Shown piece by piece: positions 1-6,134 of a stretch of 14,936 bases of DNA. Source of the DNA: Gaiellasilicea sp046594445 (GTDB taxonomy: Bacteria > Actinomycetota > Thermoleophilia > Gaiellales > Gaiellaceae); contig JBKJSM010000019.1 in NCBI GenBank assembly GCA_046594445.1, positions 1-14,936 of the forward strand, read 5' to 3'. Each line of letters opens with the position of its first letter. Within the stretch, counting starts at the first letter, position 1. The position numbers were made by a program, and so were the translations under genes. Under the pieces are notes generated by a model that searched no databases, was not told the DNA's origin, and saw only the letters and a program-made list of their open reading frames with translations.

Positions 1-168
1 GACATCCTCGGCTGGTTGAACTCCGACGACACGTTGCTGCCGGGATCGATCTCGACCGTGGTCGCGGCGCTCGAGCAGGACGTCGGGATCCTCCTCGAGC
101 GCCGCGACCACGGTCGAGATCGATCCCGGCAGCAACGTGTCGTCGGAGTTCAACCAGCCGAGGATGTC
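1..168. repeat. Perfect 75-bp inverted repeat at the window edge (probable assembly or amplification fold-back)
   Basis: Bases 1-75 are the exact reverse complement of bases 94-168, with an 18-nt centre (76-93). The right arm reads, on the minus strand, as normal glycosyltransferase coding sequence (GDILGWLNSDDT). The left arm repeats the same bases in the opposite sense and cannot be a continuation of that gene. The arms end in the palindrome CTCGAG, a plausible priming or microhomology point. A perfect hairpin this long inside a conserved catalytic region, exactly at a sequence end, is typical of a chimeric contig end rather than a biological element. The identity is seen directly; the artefact reading is inference. 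Confidence 0.9.
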
Positions 169-417
169 TCCCTTCGCCCGCGCGAACGCCTCGTTCAGCG
201 CCGTGGCCTGCCCCCCGTCGGGGCCGCTGCTCCACCACGCCAGCTGATCCGCATACCGCTCGATGATCTCGCGGCTGCCGTCCGTCGAGCCACCGTCGAC
301 GACGATGAACTCGATGTTCGGATAGTCCTGCTCCAGGACAGACCGGATCGATTCCTCCAGGTAGCGCGCCTGGTTGTACGAGGGCGTGACGATCGAGACG
401 AGCGGCCGGTCGGACAC
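1..417 (-). CDS. Family 2 glycosyltransferase, 3' part missing (partial at window edge)
   Basis: This is the N-terminal part of a GT-A fold glycosyltransferase that would transfer a nucleotide-activated sugar to a lipid-linked glycan on the cytoplasmic side. From the GTG at 417 it begins SDRPLVSIVTPSYNQARYLE, the usual GT2 nucleotide-binding strand. It continues with DGGSTDGS (residues 41-48), GPDGGQATALNEAF (65-78) and the metal/nucleotide motif ILGWLNSDD (85-93), the pattern of WfgS/WcaA-like GT2 enzymes. About 114 residues look native. Beyond position 76 the frame stays open but encodes the fold-back copy (LERRDHGRDRSRQQ), which does not resemble GT2, so the true C-terminal half is absent. 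The start lies 10 nt after the stop of the upstream methyltransferase gene, and a TAGGTT box sits 13 nt before it. The family is clear; the acceptor and donor sugars are unknown. Confidence 0.88.
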   Translation of the reverse strand, partial: MSDRPLVSIVTPSYNQARYLEESIRSVLEQDYPNIEFIVVDGGSTDGSREIIERYADQLAWWSSGPDGGQATALNEAFARAKGDILGWLNSDDTLLPGSISTVVAALEEDPDVLLERRDHGRDRSRQQRVVGVQPAEDV

Positions 418-424
418 AGGCAGG

Positions 425-430
425 AACCTA
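425..430 (-). promoter_or_regulatory. Candidate -10 box TAGGTT for the GT2 gene, overlapping a stop codon
   Basis: TAGGTT (430 to 425 on the minus strand) begins 13 nt upstream of the GTG at 417. Its TAG is also the stop codon of the methyltransferase gene, so the TA comes free and the case is weaker than the others. If active, transcription would start at or next to the GTG (leaderless). No Shine-Dalgarno-like sequence is visible. Confidence 0.35.
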
Positions 431-1168
431 GCGGCCAACGGCACGGCGGGCGCCGCGCCGCAGTCCCCGGTACGCACCCCACCCCGCGCTGCGGACACGC
501 CGCTGCATATCGCCGGCGCGATCTGCCCGGGACGACTCGCGCACGATCCCGAGCAGGTGCTCGTCGAGCGCCTCCCGCTCGACGAGAACCAGCTCCGAGG
601 CCGGAAGCGAGCCCTGCCACTCGACGTCGAGCGATTGATGGGCCTCCGGAATCAAAAGCCGCGGCGATCGGATAGCCGGCCACACCGGGCTGTGAATGTG
701 ATGCGGCTTTGCGAGGAACGACAGGCCGTCGCCCTGCCGCTCGACGAGCCAGCGGTGATGAAGCCACCCGCACCAGAACGGCGAGTCCACTCCGCGGGTC
801 AATTCGATCGCCGCGTGCGGCGTGCCCGCGTAGCCGGCCTTCCCGACCCTCGTCATCTCCTCGCACACGCGGATCGGGTCCCGAACGTCCTCCAGCGTCT
901 GCGAGCACACGACGTAGTCGAACATCTTGTCCTCGAACGGCCAGGGCGTTGAGGAACAGATGTCCATCAGCACCCACTGCTCGGCCGTCACGCGCTCGTC
1001 GCCCGAGATCTCTTGACCGAGCGTCCGGTACCAGTTGCGGGTCTCGAACGGGCCGATGTCGATCACCCAGTCGGCGCGAGGGTCGACCTCAGCCCAGCCG
1101 CCGACATCGAGCACGAGCGCGTCGTCAGGAAGGGAGTCGAGGGCGGCGCGGATGTGCGATGGCAGCAC
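428..1168 (-). CDS. Class I SAM-dependent methyltransferase (Methyltransf_11-like)
   Basis: A 246-aa protein with a Rossmann-type SAM-binding start, LVLDVGGWAEVDPRADWVID (residues 18-37), and an acidic strand near QWVLMDICS. It then has FDYVVCSQTLEDVRDP (83-98), where the usual catalytic-loop 'HTLEHV' has become QTLEDV, followed by EEMTRVGKAGYAGTP, the usual post-motif strand. This layout fits small-molecule or glycan methyltransferases that often sit in polysaccharide loci. The C-terminal 40 residues are Arg-rich (RRVRSAGW...RRGARRAVGR) and may be a tail outside the catalytic domain. The GTG start at 1168 is preferred because a TAGAAT box lies exactly 12 nt upstream and the gene follows its upstream neighbour by 9 nt. 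The methyl acceptor, sugar or otherwise, cannot be told. Confidence 0.85.
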   Translation of the reverse strand: MLPSHIRAALDSLPDDALVLDVGGWAEVDPRADWVIDIGPFETRNWYRTLGQEISGDERVTAEQWVLMDICSSTPWPFEDKMFDYVVCSQTLEDVRDPIRVCEEMTRVGKAGYAGTPHAAIELTRGVDSPFWCGWLHHRWLVERQGDGLSFLAKPHHIHSPVWPAIRSPRLLIPEAHQSLDVEWQGSLPASELVLVEREALDEHLLGIVRESSRADRAGDMQRRVRSAGWGAYRGLRRGARRAVGR

Positions 1169-1174
1169 GCGGCG

Positions 1175-1180
1175 ATTCTA
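1175..1180 (-). promoter_or_regulatory. Candidate -10 box TAGAAT for the methyltransferase gene (leaderless)
   Basis: TAGAAT (1180 to 1175, minus) is one base from the consensus TATAAT and starts exactly 12 nt before the GTG at 1168, which places the expected transcription start on the start codon. Its first three bases are also the TAG stop of the preceding gene (1180-1178). No Shine-Dalgarno motif lies between box and start. I see no convincing -35. Confidence 0.5.
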
Positions 1181-1894
1181 CGGTTGCCTGCTGATTCGCT
1201 CCCGGCGCGAGAGAATGAACCCGTCCAGGCCGCCGACCGTGACCGGCTCCTCTGTGTGCGTCTCGCGCCACAGTGCGCGAAGCGCCCGCTTCGTTCGGAG
1301 AAACGCGATCCGAGTGCCTTGCTTATGTCGGCTCTCCAGAAGCCGCTGCCAGCGCAGGAAGTCGCTCGGAATCATCAGAACGCGATCGAGCCCCGCGAGG
1401 ATTCGACGCCATGCCGCATCGTCGAACTCCGTATCGACCCGATGAAGCAGAGCGAGATCCGCTGGGATCGGCTCATCTCGTGCCAGGTCATGCACGAGGA
1501 CGCGAGCCTCGGGGAAATAGCTGGCAAGCCGCTCGGTCGACAAGGGCGCAAAGTCCGTGCACGTGATCGCGATGCCCGGAGCGGCACGGTGTAGGCACCA
1601 CTCGAGCGCCCCAACCCCAGCACCGTAGGAGCAGACGCTTGCCGCACCGATCTGCTGCGCGATGCGCGCAATGTCGACGGCACGACCAACGAACTCGGGA
1701 TTGCTCTCCGCGGCCAGACTCCACGCGCTGCGACTGCCGGGCATCGCGAATCCCACCTGCGACTCACGTAGCGCATCCCACTCCTTTGGCGTGTGCAGAG
1801 TCTGCGCGCTGCCGCTCGGGTCGTGCACCTCAACCGTCAGCGTAACGAGCGGGACACGCATGCGCGTCGCCCTGGCGACGAGTCCACGGATCAT
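1178..1894 (-). CDS. Methyltransferase-like protein with a divergent SAM-binding motif
   Basis: A 238-aa protein that I can place only at fold level. ASVCSYGAGVGALEWCL (residues 85-101) looks like SAM-binding motif I with Ser-Tyr in place of the usual Asp/Glu. It is followed by ITCTDFAP (110-117), an acidic motif II position, and DLALLHRVDTEFDD (146-159) where the motif IV strand would sit. This order fits a class I methyltransferase, but the motifs are degenerate, so activity is uncertain. The N-terminal 60 residues contain VEVHDPSG and a polar stretch that I do not recognise. It is the first gene of a minus-strand set with the downstream methyltransferase and GT2. The ATG at 1894 is chosen because TAGGCT lies 12 nt upstream. 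It could instead be a nonenzymatic Rossmann-fold protein of the locus. Confidence 0.7.
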   Translation of the reverse strand: MIRGLVARATRMRVPLVTLTVEVHDPSGSAQTLHTPKEWDALRESQVGFAMPGSRSAWSLAAESNPEFVGRAVDIARIAQQIGAASVCSYGAGVGALEWCLHRAAPGIAITCTDFAPLSTERLASYFPEARVLVHDLARDEPIPADLALLHRVDTEFDDAAWRRILAGLDRVLMIPSDFLRWQRLLESRHKQGTRIAFLRTKRALRALWRETHTEEPVTVGGLDGFILSRRERISRQP

Positions 1895-1900
1895 CGAGCC

Positions 1901-1911
1901 AGCCTAGCCTA
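1901..1911 (-). promoter_or_regulatory. Candidate -10 box TAGGCT (tandem copy) for the minus-strand operon
   Basis: The minus strand reads TAGGCTAGGCT from 1911 to 1901. The proximal TAGGCT (1906-1901) starts exactly 12 nt before the ATG at 1894, fitting a leaderless transcript, and an overlapping second copy lies 5 nt further up. No Shine-Dalgarno is seen. Confidence 0.5.
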
Positions 1912-1977
1912 GTGCGCGGCGGAACTCCTGGGGGCGGGGATTCGCAGTCGGCCAACTGGCAGGTCGCAGTGCCTGAC

Positions 1978-1983
1978 TAAGAT
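1978..1983 (+). promoter_or_regulatory. Candidate -10 box TAAGAT for the carbamoyltransferase operon (leaderless)
   Basis: TAAGAT starts exactly 12 nt before the GTG at 1990, so a transcript begun 6-7 nt downstream of the box would start on the start codon. The bases between (CGACGG) contain no Shine-Dalgarno. A clear -35 hexamer is not visible at 16-18 nt upstream. The 95-bp divergent spacer (1895-1989) thus carries one such box per strand, near each gene. Confidence 0.5.
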
Positions 1984-1989
1984 CGACGG

Positions 1990-3726
1990 GTGACTGCCAT
2001 CCTCGGCCTGAACGCGTACCACGGCGACGCAGCCGCGGCGCTCGTGATCGACGGCGAGCTCGTTGCCGCGGCGGAGGAGGAGCGCTTCAACCGGGTCAAG
2101 CACTGCGCCGGCTTTCCGGGCCTGGCCGCGGCGTGGTGCCTCGAAGATGCCGGCCTCGCCCCGGAAGACCTGGATCACGTCGCGGTCGGCCGCGACCCCA
2201 AGGCGAATGCGGGCCAGAAGCTCCTGCGGACGCTGCGGCAGACACCGAGTTTCTCGTACCTGAAAAGCCGACTCGAGAACGCCGCGCGCGTCCGGGACGT
2301 CCGAGGGGAGCTGGCACACGCGCTCGGCGTCGAGAAGAGCGATCTCAGCGCCAAGATGCACAACATCGAGCACCACCAGGCGCACGTCGCGAGCGCCTTT
2401 CTCGTTTCGCCCTTCGACGATGCCGCGGTGCTCTCCGTCGACGGCTTCGGCGACTTCGCCAGCACGATGCTCGCGACCGGACGCGGCTCGAGCTACACGG
2501 TGCTCGACCGCGTGCTCTTCCCGCACTCGCTCGGGATCTTCTACACCGCGGTCACGCAATGGCTCGGCTTCCCGCATTACGGCGACGAAGGGAAGGTGAT
2601 GGGCCTCGCCCCGTACGGCGTACCCGAAGCACTCGACGAGATGCGGCAGATCGTCAAGCTCGACGGGCCGCTCTTCGAGCTCGACCTGCGCTTCTTCACG
2701 CACCACGACGAGGGCGTCGACATGACCTGGGACGACGGATCGCCGACGATCGGCCGGATCTTCTCGCCCGAGCTCGAGCGCCTGCTCGGCCCGGCGCGCG
2801 AGCCCGAATCGGAGCTGACCGCGCAGCACGAAAACGTCGCCGCGTCGATGCAGAAGATGCTGGAGGAGGCGTATCTCCATCTCGTCGGCACCCTCTGGGA
2901 GCAGACGAAGATCCCGCGACTCTGCCTCGCCGGCGGTGTCGCCCTCAACGCGGTCGCGAACGGCCGTATCCGGCCGGAGACACCCTTCGACGAGGTCTAC
3001 GTGCAGCCTGCGGCGGGTGACTCCGGGACGGCGGTCGGAGCGGCGTACGCTGTCTGGAACGGGACCCTCGGCAAGCCGCGCGGCACGGTCATGCTCGACG
3101 CGTACACCGGCCCCGAGTACGACGACAAGACGTGCGCCGCGGCGCTCGCCGACGCGGGTCTGGAGTCCGAGCGGCTCGACGACGCCGAGTTGTACCCGGC
3201 GATCGCGGCCCGTATTGCCGCGGGCGACGTGGTCGGATGGTTCCAGGGCCGGATGGAGTTCGGGCCGCGCGCGCTCGGCAACAGGTCGATCGTGGCCGAC
3301 CCGCGCCGCGACGACATGAAGGACATCCTCAATGCACGCGTCAAGCACCGGGAGCCGTTTCGCCCCTTCGCGCCCTCGATCCTTGCCGAGCGCATCGGTG
3401 AGTGGTACGAGCAGGACTACACCTCGCCGTTCATGGTGCTCGTCTACAAGACCCGCGCAGAGAAGCGCGAGACCGTTCCTGCGGTCAACCACGTCGACGA
3501 CACCGGGCGCGTGCAGACCGTCGAGGCCGCGCAGAGCCCCCGTTACCGGCGCTTGATCGAGGAGTTCGACCGCCTCACCGGCGTCCCGATCCTGCTCAAC
3601 ACCTCCTTCAACGAAAACGAGCCGATCGTGATGACCCCCGTGGAGGCCGTCGCCTGCTTCCAGAAGACGCGCATCGACGTGCTCGTGTTGGGTAACCACG
3701 TCGTCCGGCGCGGACAATCCGCTTAG
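1990..3726 (+). CDS. O-carbamoyltransferase, NodU/CmcH (TobZ) family
   Basis: A full-length 578-aa enzyme of the family that makes carbamoyladenylate from carbamoyl phosphate and ATP and passes the carbamoyl group to a hydroxyl, here probably on a sugar of the surface glycan. The Kae1-like N-domain starts ILGLNAYHGDAAAALV (H11, D13) and has the metal-binding HHQAH (H128 and H132), LSVDGFGD (D151), LAGGVALNAVANGRI (313-327) and QPAAGDSGTAVGAA (339-352, D344). The YrdC-like C-domain has GWFQGRMEFGPRALGNRSI (416-434), KHREPFRPFAPS (452-463) and LLNTSFNENEPIV (535-547). All expected catalytic and metal positions appear intact. It leads a plus-strand operon; the next gene starts 3 nt after its TAG. 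The GTG start is fixed by the family's usual N-terminus and the TAAGAT box. The acceptor is not determined; antibiotic or nodulation-factor roles are known for relatives but are not supported here. Confidence 0.95.
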   Translation: MTAILGLNAYHGDAAAALVIDGELVAAAEEERFNRVKHCAGFPGLAAAWCLEDAGLAPEDLDHVAVGRDPKANAGQKLLRTLRQTPSFSYLKSRLENAARVRDVRGELAHALGVEKSDLSAKMHNIEHHQAHVASAFLVSPFDDAAVLSVDGFGDFASTMLATGRGSSYTVLDRVLFPHSLGIFYTAVTQWLGFPHYGDEGKVMGLAPYGVPEALDEMRQIVKLDGPLFELDLRFFTHHDEGVDMTWDDGSPTIGRIFSPELERLLGPAREPESELTAQHENVAASMQKMLEEAYLHLVGTLWEQTKIPRLCLAGGVALNAVANGRIRPETPFDEVYVQPAAGDSGTAVGAAYAVWNGTLGKPRGTVMLDAYTGPEYDDKTCAAALADAGLESERLDDAELYPAIAARIAAGDVVGWFQGRMEFGPRALGNRSIVADPRRDDMKDILNARVKHREPFRPFAPSILAERIGEWYEQDYTSPFMVLVYKTRAEKRETVPAVNHVDDTGRVQTVEAAQSPRYRRLIEEFDRLTGVPILLNTSFNENEPIVMTPVEAVACFQKTRIDVLVLGNHVVRRGQSA

Positions 3727-3729
3727 ATC

Positions 3730-4953
3730 GTGCAGGCACGACCCAAGCGGATCCTCTACGTCCACCATCGCCCGGAGCTCGGCGGATCGCCGACGAGCCT
3801 CTACCAGCTCCTGCGCGCGCTCGACCGGGACCGCTTCGAGCCGCACGTCTATTGCCCGGCAGGCCCCTCCGCCGACCTCTTCCGAAGTGCCGGCGTCACG
3901 GTGCACGAGGGAGCTATCGCCGCTTTCACCCACATCTGGGCGAGCGTCTACTCGGGCCGGCGGTGGCTCGTGCTCGGCCGCGAGCTCCTCCATCTCCCGC
4001 GGCACCTGTCCGACTTCCGGCGCTGCCTCGAGCGGGGCGACTACGACCTCGTCCACCTGAACGACTCCCCGGTCATCGCTGCGGCCTGGCTGGCCCGGCG
4101 CGCCCGGGTGCCTATCGTGTGGCATCTGCGATCAGCGCTCGGGCGCGACGGGCGGGGAGTCCGCTCAGCCCTCCTCAGGAGCACGATCCGGCGGCTCGCC
4201 GCTGCATCGATCGCCATCAACCGGAACATCGCGACGACGTTCGACGTCGACGCGCACGTGATTCCGAACACGGTCGATCTGACCAGATTTCAGCCGGGAT
4301 CTGCGGGGCCGGCGAAGGCCGGGCTCGGGCTGGACGAGGATGCCGCGGTCGTGTCCTACTTCGGCTACGTCTACCCGTCGAAAGGCATTCACGAGTTCAT
4401 CCAGGCCGCATCGCTGTTGCGCGCTCGCGACATCGCTCCGACGTATCTGATCGTTGGCGGAGGTGTGCGCAGCCGGGAGTTCTTCGGGTCGTACTTCGGC
4501 CGGACGCTGCGGACGCTGGGCCTCGCCAGCGACTACGTCAGCGACGCGAGGCGAATCGTCGCCGAGCTCGACCTGAGCGATCTCTTCCACTTCATCGCGT
4601 ACACCCCCGACACGGCGCAGCTGTACTGCGCAAGCGATGTCGTGGTCTCGCCGTCCCGTGGCCCCGAGCTGGGACGGCCGGTACTCGAGGCGGCGGCATC
4701 GGGTCGGCCCGTCGTCACCTCGGGCTCGCTTGACGGAGCCGGCCTCGTCCTCCCGGAGGAAACGGGCATGCTCGTGCCGCGCCGGTCTCCGGCCGTCCTC
4801 GCCGCCGCGTTGGAGACGCTGATTGCCGCGCCGGAGCTCCGCCAGCGGCTGGGGAAACGAGCGCGTCGGCACGCGGAGGAGAACTTCAATCCGGAGATCA
4901 ACACGGCAAAGATCATGGCCATCTACGACGGCGTTCTGAGCGAGGCGACGTGA
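3730..4953 (+). CDS. Family 4 glycosyltransferase (GT-B)
   Basis: A 407-aa retaining GT-B enzyme. The N-terminal acceptor domain opens with ILYVHHRPELGGSPTSLYQL (residues 8-27), including the glycine pair of GT4 N-termini. The interdomain strand is VIPNTVDLTRF (177-187). The donor domain has FGYVYPSKGIHEFIQAA (211-227), LIVGGG (240-245) and DVVVSPSRGPELGRPVLEAA (303-322). The EX7E donor motif is off register: Pro312 stands where the first Glu normally is and Glu313 follows it, while the second Glu (E320) is kept. It lies 3 nt after the carbamoyltransferase stop, and its TGA overlaps the next gene's GTG, so the three genes are likely co-transcribed and co-translated. It would add one sugar to the lipid-linked intermediate in the cytoplasm; sugar and linkage are unknown. 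Confidence 0.92.
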   Translation: MQARPKRILYVHHRPELGGSPTSLYQLLRALDRDRFEPHVYCPAGPSADLFRSAGVTVHEGAIAAFTHIWASVYSGRRWLVLGRELLHLPRHLSDFRRCLERGDYDLVHLNDSPVIAAAWLARRARVPIVWHLRSALGRDGRGVRSALLRSTIRRLAAASIAINRNIATTFDVDAHVIPNTVDLTRFQPGSAGPAKAGLGLDEDAAVVSYFGYVYPSKGIHEFIQAASLLRARDIAPTYLIVGGGVRSREFFGSYFGRTLRTLGLASDYVSDARRIVAELDLSDLFHFIAYTPDTAQLYCASDVVVSPSRGPELGRPVLEAAASGRPVVTSGSLDGAGLVLPEETGMLVPRRSPAVLAAALETLIAAPELRQRLGKRARRHAEENFNPEINTAKIMAIYDGVLSEAT

Positions 4954-6134
4954 GCGGGGGAACGATCGTCGTCGTGTCGCCCTACCGGACGGAGTACGGC
5001 CCGCCGCAAACGCTCGAGCACGTCTGCCGCAGCCTCTCCGACGCGGGATACCACCCGATCGCGGCGGTGCCGGACGGAGCGCGGATCACGGAGAACCTGG
5101 CCGCGCTCGGGACCCCGATCCGAACGCTGGGCTCGCTGACGACCTTCCCCAGGACCTACGATCCACTCCGGCTGGCGCGGTTCTTCCGCAACCACCAGGC
5201 GACCGTGAGGGAGATCGGGCGTGTCGCACGGGAGGAGAAGGCCGTCGCCATCTACTCGATCTCTGAGGCCACGTACGCAGGCAGCCTGGCCGCACGCGGG
5301 CTCAGGCTCCCGAGCGCGGTCCACGTGATCGGCATGTCGATCCAGTCACCACGCGTTGCGGCCAACACCTACGTGCGCTTCCTCGGCGGCATCACCGACC
5401 AGTTCATCGCGTGCTCGGCAGCGGTCGCGGAGATGCTGATCGAGCTGGGCGCGGCGAGCAGCCGTGTCTCGGTCGTGCACAACGGGATCTCGGTCGCGGC
5501 GGTGCAGGCGGGAGCCGCGTTGCCGACGCCAGTCGCCCATGCGGGCACGCGGATCGGGATGGTCGCCGCCTACGACCGGCGCAAGGGCCATGAGCTCTTC
5601 CTCCGGGCGGCTGCCCGTCTGGCCCCGATCTACCCCGACGCCCGCTTCTATCTGATCGGCGGCACGCTCGGAGACCACCTCGAGAGCCGCGCCTTCGAGC
5701 GGCGTATAGCGGGCCTGATCGAGAGCCTGAACCTGACCGATCGCGTCGAGCTCGTCGGCTACGTCGGCCAGCCGGAGGTGTACGCGTGGCTGGCTGCAAT
5801 GGACGTCGTCGTCGTCCCGTCGAAGACCGAGGCCTTTGCGCATGCGCTGCTCGAGGCGATGGCGTGCGAGCGACCGGTCGTCGCGACGGCGATCGAGGGA
5901 AACCTCGATGCGTTCGCCGATGGTCACTCGGGCCTCTACGCGGAGCGCTCCCCTGAGCCCGTGGCGGCAGCGGTTCGCCGGCTGCTCGACAACCCCGACC
6001 TCGCAGCGCGCATGGGTCTCGCGGCCCGTGAGCGCGTCGAGCGGTACTTCGACGTCTCCGTGACCTTGCCCGCGCTAGCGCAGACAGTCGGCGAGCTCCT
6101 GCGTTCACATGCTGCGAAGGCGGCCTCCGCGTAG
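4950..6134 (+). CDS. Family 4 glycosyltransferase (GT-B)
   Basis: A 394-aa GT-B glycosyltransferase. The N-domain begins IVVVSPYRTEYGPPQTLEHV (residues 6-25), and VVHNGISVAAV (175-185) marks the domain junction. The donor domain shows IGMVAAYDRRKGHELFLRAA (202-221), YLIGG (234-238), VELVGYVGQPEVYAWLAAMD (266-285) and a standard EX7E motif, TEAFAHALLEAMACERPVV (E294, E302). The GTG at 4950 overlaps the upstream TGA as GTGA, a classic translational-coupling junction, which fixes the start. Its last 30 bp overlap tail to tail with the flippase gene on the other strand. It probably acts next to the preceding GT4 in extending the same oligosaccharide. Donor and acceptor cannot be named. Confidence 0.93.
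   Translation: MSGGTIVVVSPYRTEYGPPQTLEHVCRSLSDAGYHPIAAVPDGARITENLAALGTPIRTLGSLTTFPRTYDPLRLARFFRNHQATVREIGRVAREEKAVAIYSISEATYAGSLAARGLRLPSAVHVIGMSIQSPRVAANTYVRFLGGITDQFIACSAAVAEMLIELGAASSRVSVVHNGISVAAVQAGAALPTPVAHAGTRIGMVAAYDRRKGHELFLRAAARLAPIYPDARFYLIGGTLGDHLESRAFERRIAGLIESLNLTDRVELVGYVGQPEVYAWLAAMDVVVVPSKTEAFAHALLEAMACERPVVATAIEGNLDAFADGHSGLYAERSPEPVAAAVRRLLDNPDLAARMGLAARERVERYFDVSVTLPALAQTVGELLRSHAAKAASA

Noticed and set aside
1909..4125. 738-codon open frame on the minus strand opposite the carbamoyltransferase
   Set aside because: It is antisense to a protein with all family motifs intact, is rich in Arg/Val/Glu/Asp in the pattern of a mirror frame at high GC, and has no recognisable domain.
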